Under the pieces are notes generated by a model. The model was not told where the DNA came from and did not search any database. It saw only the letters and a program-made list of their open reading frames with translations. From Clostridia bacterium (GTDB lineage: Bacteria > Bacillota > Clostridia > Christensenellales > Borkfalkiaceae), in contig CAAGLC010000026.1 of NCBI GenBank assembly GCA_900770685.1, positions 1 to 29,785 on the forward strand: 29,785 nt of DNA, written 5' to 3'. Positions 24,501 through 29,785 of this stretch are shown here, piece by piece. Every line of letters begins with the position of its first letter. Position 1 is the stretch's first letter. Position numbers and translations under genes: made by a program.

Positions 24501-25208
24501 ATTATAGTAATTAAAAACCTTAACCAAAAATTATTAACCGATAGCGTTTCGGAGTTTGTAAAACAGGTTAAGGAGTCGCAAATGATATTTATTCCCGGTG
24601 GATTCTCCGGTGGAGACGAGCCGGACGGAAGTGGTAAGTTCATAACGGCTTTCTTTAGAAACGATATGGTTAAAGAAGCAGTTCAAGAGCTTCTCGATAA
24701 ACGTGACGGATTGATGTGTGGTATTTGTAACGGTTTCCAAGCCCTAATCAAATTAGGTTTAGTACCGTTTGGTAAGATTATCGATACCGACGAAAATTGT
24801 CCTACTTTAACCTTTAATAATATTGCGCGCCACCAGTCCAAGATAGTTAGAACTAGAATTGCTTCTAATAAATCTCCGTGGCTTGCAGATATGCAGATTG
24901 GAGATATAGTAAACGTTCCAATCTCGCACGGTGAAGGTAAATTTATCGCGCCCGATTTCGTTATAAAGAGTTTGATTGAAAACGGTCAAATTGCAACGCA
25001 ATACGTTGACCTAAACGGAAATGCAACCAACGAAGTTCAGTTTAACCCTAACGGCTCAATGCTTGCAATTGAGGGTATAACTTCTCCCGACGGACGTGTG
25101 TTCGGTAAAATGGGACATAGCGAGAGAACGGGAAAAGGACTTTATAAAAACGTTTACGGCGATTACGATATAAAAATGTTTAAGTCTGCCGTTAAATATT
25201 TCAAGTAA
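21525..25208 (+). CDS. purL: FGAM synthase, long single-chain PurL with fused glutaminase
   Basis: Converts FGAR to FGAM using ATP and glutamine. The N-terminal PurS-like region, two AIRS-like halves (including ETHNHPTEIEPFGGAATCIGG and DFGAGGVSVAIGELADGL stretches) and a C-terminal class I glutaminase are fused in 1,227 residues, slightly shorter than the enterobacterial form. The glutaminase is intact: nucleophile Cys1068 in GICNGFQAL, and the His-x-Glu pair in KMGHSER near the C-terminus. This contrasts with the degenerate glutaminase of the PurF homologue in the same operon. CAGGAG precedes the ATG; it is the last gene before the terminator. Confidence 0.97.
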   Translation: MVYRVYVEKKEGLTHEANALFGDVKGLLKIDGLKKVRVLNRYDAENISEELFDYAVKTVFSEPQLDIVYKELEKDDALVFATEYLPGQYDQRADSASQCIQIISQGDRPTVKTARVYLLYGEISQSQLEEIKKYVINPVEAREASLDKPLTLSTVYDIPSEVKILEGFIDLDQEGLKAFIKEYGLAMDLGDINFCQEYFKKEGRNPTITEIRMIDTYWSDHCRHTTFLTIIDNVTFEDKLLQDAYDEYIEVRRKLNRVKPICLMDLATVAVKYLKKNGKLDKLDESEEINACTVKIEVEADGEKQPWLLLFKNETHNHPTEIEPFGGAATCIGGAIRDPLSGRSYVYSAMRVTGAGDPTVDVSKTLKGKLPQRKIVTTAAAGYSSYGNQIGLATGMVDEIYHSGYVAKRMEIGAVMAAAPAENVRRERPEAGDVVILLGGATGRDGCGGATGSSKSHTTESLTTCGAEVQKGNAPEERKLQRLFRNPVASKMIKRCNDFGAGGVSVAIGELADGLDINLNAVPKKYDGLDGTELAISESQERMAVVVEAKDVEKFIALATTENLNATPVATVTDKERLVMTWNGKTIVDVKREFLNSNGAEKHVNAKASKIEKFDKEIPNDFEKGYKELVADLNVCSKRGLSERFDSTIGAGTVLMPFGGKNQRTPIQAMVHKISMEKNDTSDCSLMSWGYNPFITEKSPYHGAYLAVIESVAKLVATGAEFKDVYLTFQEYFERVGKDEKRWGKPLSALLGAFKAQMELQIGSIGGKDSMSGSFENIDVPPTLVSFAVTTSKIDKIVSPEFKSAGSKVYLLKPENDQNGLPKTESLLKLFETIKELNDKGQIKSMYTPTYGGVAEAIYKMCIGNGLGFEFESIDLTTLFGYNYGAFIVETDSDLNAILLGKVIETESLVYNGKSYAMKGLNDLYEGKLEGVYTCNIDKEIVPQMNVSYQAEERVAPAIKVARPKVIIPAFPGTNCEYDSAKAMESAGAEAKIIVIKNLNQKLLTDSVSEFVKQVKESQMIFIPGGFSGGDEPDGSGKFITAFFRNDMVKEAVQELLDKRDGLMCGICNGFQALIKLGLVPFGKIIDTDENCPTLTFNNIARHQSKIVRTRIASNKSPWLADMQIGDIVNVPISHGEGKFIAPDFVIKSLIENGQIATQYVDLNGNATNEVQFNPNGSMLAIEGITSPDGRVFGKMGHSERTGKGLYKNVYGDYDIKMFKSAVKYFK

Positions 25209-25233
25209 TATAAATAATTACGGTAAAAAAAAG

Positions 25234-25268
25234 ATTGCCTGCGAAAAATTCGCAGGCAATTATTTTTA
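25234..25268. terminator. Bidirectional terminator after purL
   Basis: A perfect 12-bp stem, ATTGCCTGCGAA (25234-25245) with TTCGCAGGCAAT (25249-25260), a three-base AAA loop, a T-rich tail to the right and an A-run (25226-25232) to the left. It serves the purine operon and, in the other direction, the convergent ttcA-like gene. Confidence 0.94.
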
Positions 25269-25298
25269 TATTCATAAATATATAAGGTTATAGATAAA

Positions 25299-26042
25299 CT
25301 AAAATTTATCCACTTGTTTTTCGAACTTATCAAATAAATTATATCGTTCGGGGTGAGTTAGAGCAGTAAAAATCATTTCGCGAATATTTTTAACGTCTTG
25401 TCCGATTGTAGATATAAGTTTTTTCGTGTATTCTCGCTTAGTTTGTTTGTTTGCAGGGCAACAACTTTTAACGACAGGTAAATCTTTAGAATATGATACT
25501 ACTGCATTTTCTTCAATCATAATCATCGGTCTGATAAGGACTAAGCCCGTTCTATCTAAAAAACTTTTGGGAGCAAAGGTAGAAAGCCTACCTTCGTATA
25601 AGAGTGAAAGCATAAAAGTATCTATCAAATCGTCGGCATGGTGACCGATAGCCACTTTATTGCATCCGTTCTTAACTGCTATATCGTAAAGAGCGCCTTT
25701 TCGCATTTTAGAACAGAGCGCGCAAGGGTTAGATTCCTTTCTAACGTCGAAAACGATTTCACCGATATCGGTTTTTTCTATAATAAAAGGAACGTCTAAT
25801 TCTTTGCATAATTTTTCTATGCTTGTAAAGTCTGCGGGCGCGTTCTTAAAATTAAGGTCAATAGTTATGGCTACAAGGTCGAATTTTTGCGGGGAAAAAC
25901 GTCTAAAATTTGCTAAGAGTGTTAAAAGAGCAACACTATCTTTGCCACCCGAAACGCCAACGGCAATTTTGTCGCCGTCTTTAATCATTTTATATTGTTC
26001 AATGCCTTTTCGCATTAAAGATAACATTTTTTGCGTGGTCAT
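25299..26042 (-). CDS. ttcA: TtcA-family tRNA thiolation enzyme
   Basis: ATP-pyrophosphatase of the TtcA/TtuA superfamily, which inserts sulfur into tRNA (2-thiocytidine at position 32 in TtcA). The PP-loop SGGKDS lies at residues 31-36. Cys107 and Cys110 (PCALC) with Cys194 or Cys195 (KSCCPA) match the [4Fe-4S] ligand pattern. The ATG at 26042 is chosen, giving 247 residues; an in-frame TTG at 26054 would add four residues but has no better binding site. The protein is a little shorter than Escherichia TtcA. Exact nucleotide target is inferred. It is transcribed away from the next gene with overlapping promoters. Confidence 0.85.
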   Translation of the reverse strand: MTTQKMLSLMRKGIEQYKMIKDGDKIAVGVSGGKDSVALLTLLANFRRFSPQKFDLVAITIDLNFKNAPADFTSIEKLCKELDVPFIIEKTDIGEIVFDVRKESNPCALCSKMRKGALYDIAVKNGCNKVAIGHHADDLIDTFMLSLLYEGRLSTFAPKSFLDRTGLVLIRPMIMIEENAVVSYSKDLPVVKSCCPANKQTKREYTKKLISTIGQDVKNIREMIFTALTHPERYNLFDKFEKQVDKF

Positions 26043-26071
26043 ACCTATTTCCAACCTTTTTTTGTTTTCGA

Positions 26072-26100
26072 TTGCATTTTTATATTAAGTATATTATACT
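26072..26100 (+). promoter_or_regulatory. Promoter for the membrane protein gene at 26136
   Basis: TTGCAT (26072-26077), 17-base spacer and TATACT (26095-26100). The start site would be near 26107, 29 bases before the ATG. The -10 box overlaps the -10 box of the opposing ttcA promoter. Confidence 0.6.
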
Positions 26101-26120
26101 ATTATTATAGAAAAAAACAA
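26093..26120 (-). promoter_or_regulatory. Promoter for the ttcA-like gene
   Basis: On the minus strand, a perfect TATAAT (26098-26093) is preceded by a weak TTGTTT (26120-26115) with 16 bases between. The transcript would have a leader of about 45 bases before the ATG at 26042. It overlaps head-on with the plus-strand promoter. Confidence 0.5.
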
Positions 26121-26135
26121 AGAAGAAAAATAAAA

Positions 26136-26753
26136 ATGACCGAATTTCTTTCAAATTTAATCGGAAACGAATACTTAGCAACCGTAATAATGTCGCTTTT
26201 TCCACTTATAGAACTTAAAGGTGGAATAGTTTACGCGCAGAGCGCTAATATTTTACCGTTTTTATCTTTCGCGCTTGCGTATATTGGTTCTACGGTAGTT
26301 TTTATTCCGATATACTTTTTGCTTAAGCCCGTTTTATCGTTATTAAAAAGGATAAAATGGTTTAACGGGTTTGCGTTAAAAATAGAAAATTATTTTCAAA
26401 ATAAGGCGGATAAAACCTTAGAAGAAAGAAGAACCTTAAATAAAAAAGAGCGTAGCGAGAATTTTTTAAAAAAACTCGGCGTGTTTATTTTCGTTGCAAT
26501 ACCTTTGCCTATGACTGGGGTATGGACGGGAACTGCGTTAGCAGTATTTTTTAATCTTAAATTTTTCGAGTCTGTATTGCCGATCGTAGCAGGCAATTTT
26601 ATCGCAGGGCTACTCATATTATTATTATCTTTCGTTTGCACGCTTATAGGAATAAATTTAGATTACGTTTTATACGGGTTATGCATACTTGCTTTAATAT
26701 TACTCGTTATCGTAATCGTTAAAATTTGTAAATTTAAACCTAATAGAAACTAG
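26136..26753 (+). CDS. Small-multidrug-export-type membrane protein (COG2426 family)
   Basis: A 205-residue membrane protein with about five hydrophobic segments. PLIELKGGI at 23-31 and PLPMTGVWTGT at 123-133 match the two conserved loops of the Sm_multidrug_ex family (usually PLIELRGAIP and PLPGTGAWTG). The family is named for putative drug export, but its transported substrate is not established. The ATG at 26136 is chosen, with an AAGAAG-like weak binding site and a promoter just upstream; a longer reading frame back to 26031 would run across the promoter. The end is 26 bases before the phospholipase gene. Confidence 0.82.
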   Translation: MTEFLSNLIGNEYLATVIMSLFPLIELKGGIVYAQSANILPFLSFALAYIGSTVVFIPIYFLLKPVLSLLKRIKWFNGFALKIENYFQNKADKTLEERRTLNKKERSENFLKKLGVFIFVAIPLPMTGVWTGTALAVFFNLKFFESVLPIVAGNFIAGLLILLLSFVCTLIGINLDYVLYGLCILALILLVIVIVKICKFKPNRN

Positions 26754-26779
26754 TAAACATCAAAGGATACGGTGTCAAG

Positions 26780-27583
26780 ATGGGCTTTTTATCAAAATTT
26801 TTTATAAGAAAACCTAAAAAAATTAAACTCGGCTTAGCGCTGGGTAGTGGTGGAGCGAAGGGCTTTGCAGAGCTCGGCGCTCTTTATGCGTTTGAACAAA
26901 ACGGCATTGAGTTCGATATAATAGCAGGTAGTTCTATAGGCAGTATAATAGGCGCGTTTTACGCGGACGGGTATAGTTCAACCGATATTTTAGAAATGTT
27001 AAAACGCGTAGATTTTTCGGAAATTAAGAACTTTTTTATGATAAAAATGGACACTTCGGGACTTTTTAACGTTATTGATAGGAATCTAGGTTCGCTAGAC
27101 TTTGCCGACCTTAAAAAGCCGTTTAGCGCCGTTGCGACTAGTCTTGATAACGGCGAGGAAAAGATTTTTAATTCCGGAAACGTGGCAAGAGCGCTTTGCG
27201 CTTCAAGTTGTTATCCGCCTTTTTTTAAGCCGGTGGTTATCGACGGAGCGGAATACGTTGACGGCGCTTTTACTAATTCCGTTCCTTCGGACGTGGTGAA
27301 AAATAACGGAGCAGATTACGTTGTGGGGATAGACCTTTCTACCCACGAAACCAAGAGCACTCTATTAACTAGAATTTTTCCTACCTATCAAAGCAAGGTG
27401 AAAAAACCTTGGGAAAAAGGGTATCAATTTGCAGACGTGATGCTTCATCCCGACCTAAACGATTTTACCCCTCTTTCCTTTTTAGATGGCGCAAAAATGT
27501 ACGAAATAGGATATAACTTAGCAATTTCAATGATTCCTAAGATTAAAAACGATATAAAAAACTTTAAGAAAACGAAAAAATAA
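26780..27583 (+). CDS. Patatin-like phospholipase (RssA/YchK-type)
   Basis: Serine-aspartate acyl hydrolase family. The oxyanion glycine loop is LGSGGAKGFAELG (21-33), the nucleophile is Ser52 in GSSIG, and the catalytic aspartate is Asp161 in VDGAFTNSVP. A short basic, hydrophobic N-terminus (FLSKFFIRKPKK) may contact the membrane but is not a clear signal peptide. At 267 residues it is a typical bacterial single-domain patatin. Lipid or lysophospholipid is the likely substrate. The binding site is poor (AAAGGAT sits about 14 bases away). It is followed within 2 bases by the next gene, so they probably share a transcript. Confidence 0.9.
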   Translation: MGFLSKFFIRKPKKIKLGLALGSGGAKGFAELGALYAFEQNGIEFDIIAGSSIGSIIGAFYADGYSSTDILEMLKRVDFSEIKNFFMIKMDTSGLFNVIDRNLGSLDFADLKKPFSAVATSLDNGEEKIFNSGNVARALCASSCYPPFFKPVVIDGAEYVDGAFTNSVPSDVVKNNGADYVVGIDLSTHETKSTLLTRIFPTYQSKVKKPWEKGYQFADVMLHPDLNDFTPLSFLDGAKMYEIGYNLAISMIPKIKNDIKNFKKTKK

Positions 27584-27584
27584 A

Positions 27585-28568
27585 ATGTTACGTCCCTACA
27601 AAAGAAGAATATTTAGGTTATCTTTAATATTAGTTGTAACGTTAATATTAACTTTATTTCCTTTTCTTGCTTCGTGTAGTAACGCTAACAATAATTACGC
27701 TTCCACCGCCTTTGCCGTGCATTATCTAGACGTTGGCGAGGGTGATGCAACATTAATTAAGCTTCCCGATGGAAAAATAGTTTTAATCGATTCAGGTCCG
27801 TCGTCAAAAAGGGCTATAAAAGCCGTAAAAGAGAAAATTTCGTTATATTCAAATAAAATCGACTATTTAATATTAACTCATCCAGATATCGAGCACGTGG
27901 GAGGAGTGGTTTCCTTATTGGAAGATTTTACCGTTTCGGTGGCGTACGTGCCTAAAATTACAAATTCTACAAACACACCGTTTTATCATAAAATTCTAAG
28001 TGAACTTTCAACGAGAAAGGTCGATATACGGTATAGCAAAGCCTTTTTAGAGATAGTCGGTCAAGACTACGCGTTAGCCTTTTTATCGCCTTACGAACAA
28101 GGTGATTTAAGTAGCTACGACAGATATAACTTAATTGAGTTTCCCTCTGAAGAAGATAAGGACGATCTTTCGCCCATAATTTATTTAGAGTATCAAAAGA
28201 TTAGGTTTTTATTTTGTTCGGATGCCGGCGTAATAGAACAAGAAAGTGTTTTTAAGAATTGTACTGCTCAGTTATACGATAATTTGTTCTTTGCTAGCGA
28301 CGGTTTTTCGTTAGAAGATATTGACTTTTATAAGGTTTCAAGGCACGGAGATAAGGACGCTTGTTTACAAGAGTTTATCGAGTATATGAAACCTAAAAAC
28401 GCAATAATTTCGGTTGGTGGTTTTAATATGCGCGGGCATCCGTCGGAAAAAGTATTGCTCGCTCTAGAAAAGGCAAACCCTAATTATTCGTTATATAGAA
28501 CCGATAGGGATAAAACGATTAGCGTTTACGTTTATAACGGCGTGTATGAGATAAAGACGGGAGATTAG
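27585..28568 (+). CDS. ComEC-like metallo-beta-lactamase-fold lipoprotein
   Basis: A 327-residue exported protein. A basic N-terminus, a hydrophobic core (12-27) and the lipobox LASC with Cys31 indicate a lipoprotein anchored on the outer face of the membrane. The rest resembles the C-terminal hydrolase domain of ComEC: HYLDVGEGDATLIKLPDG (46-63), IDSG, THPDIEHVGG (98-107) and a final ISVGGFNMRGHP segment. Several metal-site positions deviate: the family's H-x-D/H-x-D-H is H-P-D-I-E-H, the usual HHGS reads RHGD, and the later GD motif reads CSDAG. Nuclease or phosphodiesterase activity is therefore uncertain. It starts 2 bases after the phospholipase gene and abuts the next. Confidence 0.85.
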   Translation: MLRPYKRRIFRLSLILVVTLILTLFPFLASCSNANNNYASTAFAVHYLDVGEGDATLIKLPDGKIVLIDSGPSSKRAIKAVKEKISLYSNKIDYLILTHPDIEHVGGVVSLLEDFTVSVAYVPKITNSTNTPFYHKILSELSTRKVDIRYSKAFLEIVGQDYALAFLSPYEQGDLSSYDRYNLIEFPSEEDKDDLSPIIYLEYQKIRFLFCSDAGVIEQESVFKNCTAQLYDNLFFASDGFSLEDIDFYKVSRHGDKDACLQEFIEYMKPKNAIISVGGFNMRGHPSEKVLLALEKANPNYSLYRTDRDKTISVYVYNGVYEIKTGD

Positions 28569-28569
28569 T

Positions 28570-29538
28570 ATGGAATTCAACCTAGAGAGAATAAGAGAGC
28601 AAATGAAAAATTGTCCTTGCGGACAAGTTCACGAAATAAATATTAAAGAAGTAGTAATCGGTAGTGGAATAACCAAAGACGTTGGTGAAATTCTAAAGCG
28701 TAACGGGTTTCCCAAAAAGGTCTTGTTCGTTGCCGATAAAAACACCTTAAAGGCTAGTGGAAATATTTTACAAGCTTTGTCCGATTTCGACCTTAAACTA
28801 AAGATTTTCGACGATTTAAGGGAAGCCACCGTTCAAACGGTTGAGGAAATTGAAAAACTAACGTCAGATTGCGATTCGGTTATTGCAGTTGGAACGGGGT
28901 CGATTCACGACGTTTGTAGGAAAGCAAGCGCAAATGCCGATAAAATGTTGTGTTTATACGCTACAGCGCCTAGTATGGACGGATTTGCGTCGTATAACGC
29001 GCCTTTAACCAACGGCAACTTTAAGATAACGTACCCTGCGAAAACGCCTGAAGTTATTATTGCGGATACTAAGGTTTTAGCGTCTGCTCCAAAAATACTA
29101 AAGAGCGCGGGATTTGGGGATATGGTTGGAAAGTACGTTGGTCTTATAGATTGGCAAGTTTCTGCGCTCGTTTCTAATGAATATTACTGCGAAAGAGTTG
29201 CAAATTTAACGAGAACGGCAACCGATACTATTATGCAGTTGGCAGATAGAATTACTAAAGACGACGAAGAAAGCGCAGGATTAGTATTTAGCGCATTGTT
29301 ACTTACCGGAATAGGTATGAGTTTTGTCAAAAGTTCTCGTCCTGCAAGTGGCACGGAACATATTCTTTCGCATTTTTGGGAGTGCAAAAAACTTTTAGAA
29401 GGGGAAAGGAGCGATTTTCACGGTAGAAAGGTTGGCGTTGCAACTCTTCTAATAATGGAAGAATATGAAAAACTTTACTTCAAAACAAGCGTAAAAGCGA
29501 AAAAAGAGGAAAAATGGAACAGTATAATTTTGAGATAA
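28570..29538 (+). CDS. Glycerol-1-phosphate dehydrogenase (EgsA/AraM-like), C-terminus missing
   Basis: NAD(P)H-dependent reductase of dihydroxyacetone phosphate to sn-glycerol 1-phosphate, the archaeal-type glycerol stereoisomer, also known from Bacillota AraM. The nucleotide-binding GTGSIHDVCR lies at 108-117, and the metal ligands are Asp184 (GFGDMVGK), His264 (GTEHILSHFWE) and His284 (FHGRKVGVAT). Family members are normally about 350-430 residues; this frame ends at 322, and its last eight residues are an out-of-frame reading of the next gene's start. The C-terminal helical part is thus lacking, either by true truncation or because the contig is misjoined near 29495-29515. The start follows the previous stop by one base. 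Confidence 0.85.
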   Translation: MEFNLERIREQMKNCPCGQVHEINIKEVVIGSGITKDVGEILKRNGFPKKVLFVADKNTLKASGNILQALSDFDLKLKIFDDLREATVQTVEEIEKLTSDCDSVIAVGTGSIHDVCRKASANADKMLCLYATAPSMDGFASYNAPLTNGNFKITYPAKTPEVIIADTKVLASAPKILKSAGFGDMVGKYVGLIDWQVSALVSNEYYCERVANLTRTATDTIMQLADRITKDDEESAGLVFSALLLTGIGMSFVKSSRPASGTEHILSHFWECKKLLEGERSDFHGRKVGVATLLIMEEYEKLYFKTSVKAKKEEKWNSIILR

Positions 29539-29785
29539 AGAACGTACCGGTATTAGCCCAAACAGAAGTGCTTGTCGTCGGAAGTGGCACGGCAGGCATT
29601 GCGGCGGCGGTCGCATCTGCACGAGTTGGGGCTAAAACCATGATCGTAGAGCGTTACGGATGCCTTGGCGGAGCGCTTGCGGTCAGCAACGTTTCATCTT
29701 ATAGCTTCAGCGTCAACCGCTTTCCCGAAACACTTTCGGGCTTGCCTTTGGAAATCGACGAGCGTTGCCGCAAATACGGTGCGTA
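29514..29785 (+). CDS. FAD-dependent oxidoreductase, 5' part
   Basis: The first 90 residues of a FAD-dependent oxidoreductase of the FAD_oxidored type, running off the right edge. The dinucleotide loop LVVGSGTAGIAAA, the following IVERYGCLGGA segment and an N-terminal strand VPVLAQTEVLVVG are typical. AGAGGAAAA gives a plausible binding site. Composition is unlike its neighbours: positions 29581-29760 are about 57 % G+C by count, and Arg is CGT, CGC or CGA where upstream genes mostly use AGA. It is either recently acquired or derives from another organism through misassembly. Confidence 0.8.
   Translation, partial: MEQYNFEIKNVPVLAQTEVLVVGSGTAGIAAAVASARVGAKTMIVERYGCLGGALAVSNVSSYSFSVNRFPETLSGLPLEIDERCRKYGA

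Noticed and set aside
26031..26135. N-terminal extension of the export-type membrane protein
   Set aside because: The extra codons overlap the ttcA coding start and both promoters and do not resemble the family.

Overview
The window looks like about 30 kb of chromosome from an uncultured anaerobic Clostridia-type Bacillota. The evidence is moderate A+T richness (roughly 40 % G+C by eye), strong AAGGAG-type ribosome binding sites, TTGACA/TAAAAT promoters, the grpE-dnaK-dnaJ-prmA-mtaB gene order, ammonia/formate-type metabolism and a ZTP riboswitch on formate-tetrahydrofolate ligase. It appears to be an assembled metagenomic contig: the first 21 bases are sequencing adapter, and the last ~200 bases differ sharply in composition from the rest, so both ends need caution.

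Layout. (1) 22-5854, plus strand: the class I heat-shock operon (grpE 3' end, dnaK, dnaJ) running into prmA, mtaB and a HIT-family hydrolase, closed by a terminator shared with the opposite strand. (2) 5925-7627, minus strand: a GtrA-like membrane protein and an M29 aminopeptidase with a near-consensus promoter. (3) 7812-11180, plus strand: a divergent DXS followed by two tandem Wzz-like polysaccharide chain-length proteins without an accompanying kinase or glycosyltransferase. (4) 11199-13101: promoter, ZTP riboswitch, riboswitch-controlled terminator, fhs and terminator. (5) 13169-25268: a promoter with a ~110 nt leader, then an almost complete IMP operon: purE, purC, purF-like, purM, an FNT-type formate channel, purN, purO, a standalone AICAR transformylase, purD and a long single-chain purL. 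(6) 25299-26042, minus strand: a TtcA-like tRNA thiolase. (7) 26136-29538, plus strand: a small-multidrug-export-type membrane protein, a patatin-like phospholipase, a ComEC-like metallo-beta-lactamase lipoprotein and a glycerol-1-phosphate dehydrogenase that lacks its C-terminus, then the 5' end of an FAD oxidoreductase.

How the genes work together. Regions 4 and 5 form one functional story. ZTP (ZMP) accumulates when 10-formyl-THF runs short; the riboswitch then allows Fhs synthesis, which makes 10-formyl-THF from formate. The two formyl-using steps (PurN and the AICAR transformylase) are in the next operon, with a putative formate channel between purM and purN. The last two IMP steps are split into PurO plus a free transformylase instead of bifunctional PurH. 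PurF has lost every recognisable glutaminase catalytic residue while keeping its phosphoribosyltransferase and Fe-S cysteines, so its nitrogen source is open. purK and purB are not in the window.

A sequence-wide signal stands out: the tetranucleotide GGCC occurs only once by my reading (11297-11300) although GGC and GCC are each common, which points to GGCC restriction avoidance. No tRNA, rRNA, CRISPR array, transposase or attachment site was seen. No gene-free stretch exceeds 300 bases; the longest (13057-13313, 11181-11388, 7628-7811) are regulatory and are itemised.
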